A stretch of 21,551 nucleotides of DNA from Lachnospiraceae bacterium UBA1712 (GTDB lineage: Bacteria; Bacillota; Clostridia; Lachnospirales; Lachnospiraceae): positions 44,282 to 65,832 of the forward strand of contig DCJA01000036.1 in the NCBI GenBank assembly GCA_002317175.1, written 5' to 3'. The notes below the pieces were generated by a model. It was not told where the DNA came from and ran no database searches. It saw nothing but the letters and a program-made list of their open reading frames with translations. Numbering within the stretch: the first letter of the stretch is position 1; every line of letters starts with the position of its first letter. Made by a program: the position numbers and the translations under genes. Shown piece by piece: positions 15,547 through 21,551 of this stretch.

Positions 15547-15649
15547 AAGCTTATAGAAATCAGTTAGAAATTTACAGATTCTAATTAGAAGTATATTGAT
15601 ATCAGTTAGTAGCTTATAAATATCAGTCAGCAGCTTATAAATATAAGTT
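15524..15649 (+). repeat. Six 21-bp tandem repeats spanning the AP2-like gene stop
   Basis: Six consecutive 21-base units start at 15524, 15545, 15566, 15587, 15608 and 15629. Unit 1 lies mostly in the gene and supplies its last codons; its TAG stop (15544-15546) spans the unit 1-2 junction. In the gene's frame the units read as seven codons of the form R/K-L-I-D/E-I-S-stop. The stop position is TAG four times, then CAG, then TGA (15649-15651). Unit 3 is the most diverged. A related heptad (S-E-V-E-I-S-Q) precedes unit 1 inside the gene, with CAG in the stop position. The last unit ends inside the thrC -35 box. Confidence 0.93.
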
Positions 15650-15676
15650 GAAAAGGCAGATTAAAATCTGTATAAT
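15648..15676 (+). promoter_or_regulatory. Strong sigma-A promoter of thrC with palindromic spacer
   Basis: TTGAAA (15648-15653) and TATAAT (15671-15676) are exactly 17 bases apart. The spacer contains the inverted repeat CAGATT-AA-AATCTG (15657-15670), which would put a bound repressor between the two boxes. The -35 box shares bases with the last unit of the upstream repeat array and its TGA. Confidence 0.82.
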
Positions 15677-15695
15677 ATCAAAAATATAAAAGAAG

Positions 15696-15719
15696 CACTT
15701 AGTTTTCTTAAGTGGAGGG
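15696..15719 (+). promoter_or_regulatory. Small leader hairpin next to the thrC SD
   Basis: CACTTA (15696-15701) and TAAGTG (15709-15714) can form a 6-bp stem with a seven-base loop. The 3' arm abuts the SD GGAGGG (15714-15719). Pairing may modulate access to the SD, but the stem is short and AU-rich. Confidence 0.35.
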
Positions 15720-15727
15720 AAGTTATT

Positions 15728-17218
15728 ATGAAAGAAATACTTTACAAGAGTACAAGAGATAGCAGCAAGGTTGTAACAGCCAGCCAGGCTATTTTAAAGG
15801 GACTTAGTGACGATGGTGGTCTTTTCGTGCCAACATCATTACCTGTTCTTGATAAATCTGTTAAGGAACTTTCTACTATGAATTATAGAGAAGTTGCTTA
15901 TGAAGTTATGAAACTGTTCTTTAGTGATTTTACAGAAGAAGAGTTGAAAAATTGTATCAATAATGCTTATGACTCAAAGTTTGATACAGAAGAAATCGCT
16001 CCAATGGCTGAGGCTGATGGCGCATTTTATCTTGAGTTGTATCATGGCGCTACAATCGCATTTAAGGATATGGCACTTAGCATTCTGCCTCATCTGATGA
16101 CTACTTCAGCTAAGAAGAATAATATCAGTAATGAAATTGTTATTCTTACAGCTACTTCAGGTGATACAGGAAAGGCTGCTCTTGCAGGCTTTGCTGATGT
16201 TCCTGGCACAAGAATCATCGTATTCTATCCAAAGGGAGGCGTAAGCTTCATCCAGGAAAGACAGATGGTTACTCAGAAAGGTGATAATACCTATGTAGTT
16301 GGTATCAAAGGTAACTTTGATGATGCTCAGACTGGTGTTAAGAATATATTTGGTGATAAGGAACTTGCCAAGGAACTTGATAGCAAGGGATTCCAGTTCA
16401 GTTCTGCTAATTCAATCAATATCGGAAGACTTGTTCCACAGGTTGTTTACTATGTTTATGCATATGCTAAGCTGGTTGAAGCAGGAAAGATTGCTGATGG
16501 TGAAGCTATCAATGTTGTAGTTCCAACAGGTAACTTTGGTAATATTCTTGCAGCATATTTTGCAAAGAATATGGGTATTCCAATTGCCAAGCTTATCTGC
16601 GCTTCCAATGAGAACAAGGTATTATTTGATTTCTTCGAGACAGGTGTGTATGACAGAAACAGACAGTTCATGCTTACCAATTCACCTTCAATGGATATTC
16701 TTATTTCCTCTAACCTTGAGCGTCTTATCTATATGATTGCAGGAGAGGATTCAGAGAAGAATGCAACTCTTATGAAGCAGCTTTCTTCTGAAGGTAAGTA
16801 TGAAATTACTGCTGATATGAAGGCTAAGCTTGCTGATTTTGTTGGAGGTTTTGCTTCACAGGAACAGACAAATGCAAGAATCAAAGATATGTATGATAAG
16901 ACAGGATATGTACTTGATACTCATACAGCTGTAGCATCAAGTGTATATCAGGACTATGTTAAGAACACAGGAGATAATACAAAGACAGTTATAGCTTCTA
17001 CAGCTAGTCCATTTAAGTTCACAACTTCTGTAATGGAGGCAATTGAAGGTAAGAAATCTGATCTTCCTGATTTTGAACTTGTGGATCAGTTAAGCAAAAT
17101 TGCCAATGTCGCTGTTCCTAATGCAGTTGAGGAGATTAAGACTGCTCCAACCAGACATGACCATGTAGTAGATAAGGCTAATATGGTTGATGCTGTTAAG
17201 GAGTTTTTGGGATTATAA
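15728..17218 (+). CDS. thrC: Threonine synthase
   Basis: This 496-residue PLP enzyme converts O-phosphohomoserine to threonine. The N-terminal Y-K-S-T-R with G-L-S-D-D-G-G-L-F-V-P (25-35) is the standard threonine synthase start. Y-H-G-A-T-I-A-F-K-D (105-114) carries the PLP lysine K113. T-A-T-S-G-D-T-G-K-A and P-T-G-N-F-G-N are the phosphate- and PLP-binding loops. Length fits the longer bacterial class. The ATG has GGAGGG as SD and its own near-consensus promoter. No other threonine pathway gene is next to it, so it seems to be a single-gene unit ended by a terminator. Codon use is biased, which suggests high expression. Confidence 0.95.
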   Translation: MKEILYKSTRDSSKVVTASQAILKGLSDDGGLFVPTSLPVLDKSVKELSTMNYREVAYEVMKLFFSDFTEEELKNCINNAYDSKFDTEEIAPMAEADGAFYLELYHGATIAFKDMALSILPHLMTTSAKKNNISNEIVILTATSGDTGKAALAGFADVPGTRIIVFYPKGGVSFIQERQMVTQKGDNTYVVGIKGNFDDAQTGVKNIFGDKELAKELDSKGFQFSSANSINIGRLVPQVVYYVYAYAKLVEAGKIADGEAINVVVPTGNFGNILAAYFAKNMGIPIAKLICASNENKVLFDFFETGVYDRNRQFMLTNSPSMDILISSNLERLIYMIAGEDSEKNATLMKQLSSEGKYEITADMKAKLADFVGGFASQEQTNARIKDMYDKTGYVLDTHTAVASSVYQDYVKNTGDNTKTVIASTASPFKFTTSVMEAIEGKKSDLPDFELVDQLSKIANVAVPNAVEEIKTAPTRHDHVVDKANMVDAVKEFLGL

Positions 17219-17244
17219 GTTCTTAGGAATATATGGTTAATGAT

Positions 17245-17275
17245 GGGCCTGTCTTTATGACAGGCCTTTTGCTTT
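17245..17275 (+). terminator. Rho-independent terminator of thrC
   Basis: GGCCTGTC (17246-17253) pairs with GACAGGCC (17259-17266) around a five-base loop, extended by one G-U pair, and is followed by TTTT. The T-run is also the start of the downstream repeat array. Confidence 0.93.
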
Positions 17276-17347
17276 ATATACAGTAGTTTGCTTTATATAC
17301 AAGAAGTTTGCTTTATATATAAAGATGTTTGTATATAGACTTAGATG
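17268..17347 (+). repeat. Decaying ~20-bp tandem repeats after the thrC terminator
   Basis: Units starting at 17268, 17287, 17307 and 17328 begin TTTG(C)T and continue TTATATA, with periods of 19, 20 and 21 bases. Units 1 and 2 share TTTGCTTTATATACA. Unit 4 is clearly degraded, and weaker traces (GTTTATA) go on to about 17377. Confidence 0.8.
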
Positions 17348-17403
17348 TATATGTTTATAGACATAAATGTGTTTATAAATAATTGGTAAACAATTTGTAA
17401 ACT

Positions 17404-17434
17404 GAGACAATTGATGCCTTTTATATGGTAGAAT
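17404..17434 (+). promoter_or_regulatory. Candidate extended -10 promoter of citrate synthase
   Basis: TAGAAT (17429-17434) is preceded by TGG, giving an extended -10 site. GAGACA (17404-17409) could act as a weak -35 at 19 bases. The leader would be about 95 bases long. Confidence 0.4.
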
Positions 17435-17460
17435 TAATGCAATTGAGAGAAATGAATAAA

Positions 17461-17484
17461 AATATGCTGTAACCGAAGCATATT
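17461..17484. promoter_or_regulatory. 8-bp inverted repeat in the citrate synthase leader
   Basis: AATATGCT (17461-17468) and AGCATATT (17477-17484) are perfect inverted copies with an eight-base spacer. They could be a protein-binding operator or an RNA hairpin; no T-run follows, so it is not a terminator. Confidence 0.5.
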
Positions 17485-17535
17485 GATAATATTTAATTAT
17501 TGATAATTTATTGAAAATGGAAAGCGAGGCAGTTA

Positions 17536-18900
17536 ATGGAAAATAATATTTATTCTGAGATTACCCCGGAAATTGAAAAGCTGGCAGCACTTAGTAAGGC
17601 TGCTGGTGTTATAGATTCTGAACTCTTCGTTAAGTATGACGTTAAGAGAGGCTTGCGTGATCTTAATGGAAAAGGTGTTTTGGCTGGACTTACTAATATC
17701 AGTGATGTAAGAGCTACCAAGATCGTGGATGGCAATGTGGTGCCTGACTATGGTCGCTTGAGTTACAGAGGATATGATGTTAAAGATCTGGTTAATGGTT
17801 TTTCAGCTGAAAACAGATTTGGCTTTGAAGAGGCAACTTATCTGCTTTTGTTTAATAAGCTTCCTGACAAGAGAGAACTTCAGGAGTTCAATGAGATGTT
17901 GTCATTTTACAGAACACTTCCAACCAGTTTTGTAAGAGACATTATTATGAAGGCGCCTAGCAAGGATATGATGAATACGCTTGCCAGATCTGTACTTACT
18001 TTATATTCCTATGATGATAAAGCAGATGATACCAGCCTGCCTAATGTGCTTCGTCAGTGTATGCAGCTGATAAGCTTATTTCCGCTATTGTCTATTTATG
18101 GCTATCAGGCTTACAGTCATTACCACGATGGTAAGAGCCTGTTTATTCATCAGCCAGATCCGAATATGTCTACTGCTGAGAACATTCTTCATCTGCTAAG
18201 AGCGGATGGAAAGTTCACAGAGCTTGAGGCGAAGATTTTGGATGTTGCACTTGTTCTTCATATGGAACATGGTGGTGGTAATAACTCAACCTTTACTACC
18301 CATGTGGTCAGCTCATCGATGACCGATACATATTCTACAATCGCAGCTGCTATTGGTTCACTTAAGGGTCCAAGACATGGTGGTGCCAATATCAAGGTGG
18401 TTCGTATGATTGAATGCATGAAGCAGGAACTTCATGACTGGTCCGACGAGGAAGAGATAGCGGCTTATCTTAGAAGACTACTTCATGGAGAGGCATTTGA
18501 TAACGCAGGACTTATATATGGTGTAGGCCATGCAATCTACAGTAAGTCGGATCCAAGAGCTGAAGTGCTTGAAAGCTTTGTGGGAGATTTGGCAAAAGAG
18601 AAGGGACTTATGGAGGAATACAATCTCTATAAGATTATTGAGAGACTTGCTCCGCAGATTATCACAGAAGAGCGACATATGTATAAGGGCGTAAGTATCA
18701 ATGTGGATTTCTTCTCTGGTTTTGTATACAGAATGCTGGGATTACCAGAGGAATTGTTTACTCCATTGTTTGCAATTGCAAGAATATCCGGATGGAGTGC
18801 TCACAGACTTGAAGAACTGTCTAATAACGGAAAGATTATCAGACCAGCTTATAAGACTCTGTGCGTTGACAGAAATTATCATCCAATGAGTGAAAGATAA
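17536..18900 (+). CDS. Citrate synthase (citrate/2-methylcitrate synthase family)
   Basis: This 454-residue enzyme condenses oxaloacetate with acetyl-CoA. It belongs to the fold of classical (Si-type) citrate synthases. R-L-S-Y-R-G-Y-D (74-81) marks the substrate-side N-terminal signature. The active-site residues are visible: H-M-E-H-G-G-G (H245), G-P-R-H-G-G-A-N (H281), G-V-G-H-A-I-Y-S-K-S-D-P-R-A (H332, R341) and the catalytic aspartate in I-N-V-D-F-F-S-G (D391). The length exceeds the common 370-430, with an N-terminal extension of about 40 residues and an insertion near 195-225. It could also use propionyl-CoA; no prp genes are nearby. GAGG (17526-17529) is the SD. The Xaa-Pro aminopeptidase gene follows after 58 bases without a terminator. 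Confidence 0.93.
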   Translation: MENNIYSEITPEIEKLAALSKAAGVIDSELFVKYDVKRGLRDLNGKGVLAGLTNISDVRATKIVDGNVVPDYGRLSYRGYDVKDLVNGFSAENRFGFEEATYLLLFNKLPDKRELQEFNEMLSFYRTLPTSFVRDIIMKAPSKDMMNTLARSVLTLYSYDDKADDTSLPNVLRQCMQLISLFPLLSIYGYQAYSHYHDGKSLFIHQPDPNMSTAENILHLLRADGKFTELEAKILDVALVLHMEHGGGNNSTFTTHVVSSSMTDTYSTIAAAIGSLKGPRHGGANIKVVRMIECMKQELHDWSDEEEIAAYLRRLLHGEAFDNAGLIYGVGHAIYSKSDPRAEVLESFVGDLAKEKGLMEEYNLYKIIERLAPQIITEERHMYKGVSINVDFFSGFVYRMLGLPEELFTPLFAIARISGWSAHRLEELSNNGKIIRPAYKTLCVDRNYHPMSER

Positions 18901-18958
18901 GTACAGACGCTGTTAGTAAATATATTTTTTGAAAGCGAAATGAGAGACAGGGAAAAAG

Positions 18959-20818
18959 ATGAGACGTAATATTCTTCTTTTGAGGGAAGAAATGAGCAGG
19001 GAGAACATAGACTGGTATCTGGTTCCAACTGCGGATTTTCATAATTCTGAATATGTTGCAGATTATTTTAAATGCAGGGAATGGCTGTCTGGCTTTACTG
19101 GTTCCAATGGAACACTGCTTGTAGGCAAAAGTGTAGCACTTCTGTGGACGGATGGAAGGTACTTTGTTCAGGCATCTATTCAGCTTAGAGACAGTGGAAT
19201 CACTTTGATGAAGATGGGTGAGCCGGATGTTCCAAAGATTAAGGATTATCTTGCCAGACATATGCTTCCGGGAGAGACTTTGGGCTTTGATGGAAGAGTC
19301 TGCAGTGCAGATTATATTAATAATATTGTTTCTGCGATTGGAAAGCAGATGCGCCTTAGATATGATATAGATCTGTGCGACAGAATATGGAAGGACAGAC
19401 CAGCTATCAGCTGTTCCAAGGCTTATGTCATTGGAACGGAGTTTACTGGTGAATCCTATATTAACAAGATAAAGAGAGTAAGAGATTATCTTTCTGAACA
19501 TAACTGCCAGTATCTGTTTTTAAGTAAACTTGATGATATTATGTGGCTGTTTAACATGCGTGGCAGTGATGTAGACTATAATCCAGTGGTACTTAGCTTT
19601 GCTGTTATTTCTGAGGACGACTGTTATCTTTTTGTACAGGAAGAAGCCCTAAGCGATGAATTTTCACTGTACTGCAAGATCAACAATATAGTACTTAAGG
19701 AATACAATGAAGTTTACTCATTTTTAGAGGAAAGCTTTAGAGAGGATAAGAACTTTAATACTGTGGATAGTGTTGAACCTAATCTGAGTGCGGATCTGTT
19801 TAACACCAACTACAGCGTGTACGGTCTGCTTAAAGGCAAGACCAATATTATACACAGTGTCAGCCCTACTACTATTTTTAAAGCGGTTAAGAATGCCACA
19901 GAGATAGAGAATATTAAAGAGTTCTTCCTGAAGGATTCGGTGGCTGTATGTAAGTTTTTATACTGGCTTGACTGCCACAGGGCTATTGTCGAACAGAGTG
20001 ATACGGGAACCAAGTATTTTAAGGATCCCAGAAATAATATAGTCAACGAGAGAGATGCAGCTTACTATCTGGATAGCATGAGAGCAGAAATAGCTGGATT
20101 TAAGGGCCTGTCCTTTAATACCATCAGTGCATACGAAGCTAACGCTGCCATGATGCATTATGAATTTGGACGAGATGGTGGAGCACTTCTTAAGAATGAA
20201 GGCCTTCTTCTGGTAGACAGTGGTGGTCAGTATATTGGTGCCACAACCGATGTTACAAGAACAGTTTCCCTGGGACCTGTGACTGATGAGATGAAGAGAG
20301 ATTTTACTCTTGTATGCAAGGGTATGCTTAATCTTATGAATACCAAGTTTATAAAAGGCTGCACTGGAAGAAATCTTGATATCATTGCGAGAGCGCCACT
20401 TTGGAATCTGGGAATGGATTACAAATGCGGTACAGGTCATGGAGTGGGATGTTTTTTGAATGTTCATGAGGGGCCACAGTCAATCAGATGGCGATATATT
20501 CCAGACAGTGAAGAGACCAAACTTGAGGCAGGCATGCTGATAACTGATGAGCCGGGTGTCTATAAAGAAGGCAAATATGGAATACGAACTGAGAATACTC
20601 TGCTGGTAGTTGATAAGATGAAAACTGACGACGGAGAGTTTTTGGGATTTGAACCTCTAACCCTTGTTCCAATTGATATCAGAGCCATAGATGCAAGATA
20701 TTTTACCTGGGATGATTTTGAACAACTTAAGGCTTATCAGAATATGGTTGTTGATAAGGTTTCACCTTATCTTAATGAAGATGAACAGGAATGGATAAAA
20801 ACCTATCTGTTTGAGTGA
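18959..20818 (+). CDS. Xaa-Pro aminopeptidase, M24 family, long form
   Basis: This 619-residue metallopeptidase removes N-terminal residues that precede proline. Two creatinase-type N-terminal domains (about 1-130 and 150-300) come before the pita-bread M24 catalytic domain (about 315-555) and a short C-terminal extension with W-D-D-F-E. The five metal ligands are visible: D420 (L-V-D-S-G-G), D431 (T-T-D-V-T-R-T), H494 (G-T-G-H-G-V-G), E531 (D-E-P-G-V-Y) and E545 (R-T-E-N-T). The length and domain order match the eukaryote-like cytosolic aminopeptidase P class rather than the ~440-residue PepP. There is no signal peptide. The ATG is preceded by AGGG (18949-18952). Probably cotranscribed with citrate synthase. 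Confidence 0.93.
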   Translation: MRRNILLLREEMSRENIDWYLVPTADFHNSEYVADYFKCREWLSGFTGSNGTLLVGKSVALLWTDGRYFVQASIQLRDSGITLMKMGEPDVPKIKDYLARHMLPGETLGFDGRVCSADYINNIVSAIGKQMRLRYDIDLCDRIWKDRPAISCSKAYVIGTEFTGESYINKIKRVRDYLSEHNCQYLFLSKLDDIMWLFNMRGSDVDYNPVVLSFAVISEDDCYLFVQEEALSDEFSLYCKINNIVLKEYNEVYSFLEESFREDKNFNTVDSVEPNLSADLFNTNYSVYGLLKGKTNIIHSVSPTTIFKAVKNATEIENIKEFFLKDSVAVCKFLYWLDCHRAIVEQSDTGTKYFKDPRNNIVNERDAAYYLDSMRAEIAGFKGLSFNTISAYEANAAMMHYEFGRDGGALLKNEGLLLVDSGGQYIGATTDVTRTVSLGPVTDEMKRDFTLVCKGMLNLMNTKFIKGCTGRNLDIIARAPLWNLGMDYKCGTGHGVGCFLNVHEGPQSIRWRYIPDSEETKLEAGMLITDEPGVYKEGKYGIRTENTLLVVDKMKTDDGEFLGFEPLTLVPIDIRAIDARYFTWDDFEQLKAYQNMVVDKVSPYLNEDEQEWIKTYLFE

Positions 20819-20857
20819 TTTTTAGCTATATTTGACATTTTTTATCTATTAAAAATG

Positions 20858-20886
20858 TTGACTTATGATAGTTGTTTTGCAATAAT
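20858..20886 (+). promoter_or_regulatory. Predicted sigma-A promoter of pckA
   Basis: TTGACT (20858-20863) and AATAAT (20881-20886) are 17 bases apart. A TTGACA at 20832-20837 is also present but has no matching -10 at the right distance. Confidence 0.6.
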
Positions 20887-20894
20887 AAACGTAA

Positions 20895-20916
20895 TGTGTT
20901 TTAACACAAATGTTAA
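20895..20916. promoter_or_regulatory. Two overlapping inverted repeats in the pckA leader
   Basis: TGTGTT-TT-AACACA (20895-20908) and TTAACA-CAAA-TGTTAA (20901-20916) share bases and cannot both fold in one RNA. They start nine bases after the -10 box and end just before the SD (20921-20927), which suits a repressor site or a switchable hairpin. Confidence 0.45.
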
Positions 20917-20937
20917 ATAAAGGAAGGAAACAAAGAT

Positions 20938-21551
20938 ATGTCAATCGATTTAACAAAGTATGGTATCTCTGGTACCACAGAAGTTGTATACAATCCTTCA
21001 TACGAAGATTTATACAAGGAAGAAGTTAAGCCTGAACTTGAAGGCTATGAAGTAGGTCAGAACACAGAACTTGATACAGTTAACGTTATGACTGGTATTT
21101 ACACAGGTCGTTCACCTAAAGATAAGTACATCGTTATGGATGAGAACTCTAAGGACACAGTATGGTGGACAACTGAAGGATACAAGAATGATAACCACCC
21201 AATGACAGAAGAGACATGGGCAGTTGTTAAGGATATTGCTAAGAAGGAACTCTCAAACAAGAGACTTTTCGTAGTAGATGCATTCTGCGGTGCTAACGCT
21301 GATACAAGAATGGCAGTTAGATTTATCGTTGAAGTAGCTTGGCAGGCACATTTCGTAAAGAACATGTTCATCGTTCCAACAGATGAAGAACTTGCTTCTT
21401 TCGAGCCAGATTTCGTTGTTTACAATGCTTCAAAGGCTAAGGTTGAGAACTTTGCAGAATTAGGTCTTAACTCAGAGACATGTGTAGCATTTAACATTTC
21501 AAGCCGTGAGCAGGTTATCATCAATACATGGTATGGCGGTGAGATGAAGAA
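20938..21551 (+). CDS. pckA: Phosphoenolpyruvate carboxykinase (ATP), 5' part
   Basis: The window holds the first 204 codons; the gene runs off the end. ATP-type PEPCK interconverts oxaloacetate and PEP with ATP/ADP and CO2; in many anaerobes it works in the carboxylating, ATP-forming direction. The substrate-binding motif T-G-R-S-P-K-D-K-Y lies at 56-64, V-D-A-F-C-G-A-N at 113-120, and N-T-W-Y-G-G-E-M-K at 196-204, the start of the conserved segment with the metal/substrate lysine. The P-loop kinase motif would lie beyond the window. The ATG at 20938 follows AGGAAGG (20921-20927), ten bases away. Codon bias (ACA, GTT, GAA, TTC rich) is like rpsA and indicates high expression. Confidence 0.95.
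   Translation, partial: MSIDLTKYGISGTTEVVYNPSYEDLYKEEVKPELEGYEVGQNTELDTVNVMTGIYTGRSPKDKYIVMDENSKDTVWWTTEGYKNDNHPMTEETWAVVKDIAKKELSNKRLFVVDAFCGANADTRMAVRFIVEVAWQAHFVKNMFIVPTDEELASFEPDFVVYNASKAKVENFAELGLNSETCVAFNISSREQVIINTWYGGEMK

Larger units (their letters stand above)
17219..17535 (+). other. 317-base intergenic region, thrC to citrate synthase
   Basis: This gap holds the thrC terminator (17245-17275), a decaying array of about 20-bp repeats (17268-17347), a candidate promoter (17404-17434), an 8-bp inverted repeat (17461-17484), and two copies of TTGATAAT at 17483-17490 and 17500-17507. I see no coding sequence or recognisable structured RNA in it. Confidence 0.7.

Noticed and set aside
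14664..15612. Genome-wide recoding of TAG as glutamine
   Set aside because: rnfA also ends at TAG at the normal family length and with the rnfB SD overlapping it, so TAG works as a stop in this window; local readthrough remains possible only as a hypothesis.
15524..15649. CRISPR array
   Set aside because: Units are contiguous 21-mers with no spacers, there is no palindromic repeat and no cas gene nearby.
15547..15727. T-box or threonine riboswitch upstream of thrC
   Set aside because: The leader after the promoter is only about 45 bases, with one 6-bp hairpin and no terminator stem or T-box consensus.
20895..20916. Rex operator before pckA
   Set aside because: The half-sites are in a different arrangement from the clostridial Rex consensus TTGTTAA-N4-TTAACAA, so I left the regulator unnamed.

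Overview
The window (21,551 bases, AT-rich) looks like a chromosomal segment of an anaerobic Firmicute, most likely a Lachnospiraceae member of the Butyrivibrio/Pseudobutyrivibrio/Roseburia type. The grounds are a clostridial-order rnfCDGEAB operon, a cmk-ispH-rpsA cluster with a four-domain S1 protein, strong Shine-Dalgarno (SD) sites with low-GC codon use, and an ATP-type PEP carboxykinase. The genus is an inference from gene content; no rRNA or tRNA gene is present. I saw no insertion sequence, prophage, CRISPR array or tRNA.

Layout. 1-440: 3' end of an oxaloacetate decarboxylase/pyruvate carboxylase carboxyltransferase gene and its terminator. 440-2074: a TetR-type and an RpiR-type regulator behind a promoter that carries an inverted repeat. 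2134-6212: an HI0933/BaiN-type flavoprotein, cmk, ispH and rpsA, ending in a strong terminator. 6371-7144: a lone CheR-type methyltransferase. 7242-8354 (minus strand): a YprB-type DEDDh exonuclease. 8509-13568: the six-gene Rnf complex (ferredoxin:NAD+ oxidoreductase, ion-pumping). 13569-15546: a membrane-anchored GH25 muramidase starting directly at the rnfB stop, then an unusual protein with two AP2-like domains around a degenerate HNH-like core. 15728-17218: threonine synthase behind a near-consensus promoter. 17536-20818: citrate synthase and a long Xaa-Pro aminopeptidase. 20938-end: 5' part of pckA.

Function. Most of the window is central metabolism. The first gene, citrate synthase and PEP carboxykinase all act on oxaloacetate, and Rnf links the reduced ferredoxin pool to NADH and an ion gradient. 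The cmk-ispH-rpsA block is housekeeping (CMP phosphorylation, isoprenoid precursors, translation).

Most unusual signal. Four gene 3' ends carry short direct tandem repeats. After cmk (27-bp unit), the GH25 gene (28-bp unit) and the AP2-like gene (21-bp unit, six copies) the repeat unit includes the gene's own last codons and stop codon. After thrC (~20-bp units) the array starts in the terminator T-run. In the AP2-like gene each unit is exactly seven codons, so the frame continues as a series of amber-ended heptads and ends against the -35 box of the thrC promoter. I know of no described element of this kind. Other points of interest are a four-cysteine tail on RnfE, the AP2/HNH-like protein, and palindromes placed in or next to the tetR, thrC, citrate synthase and pckA promoters.
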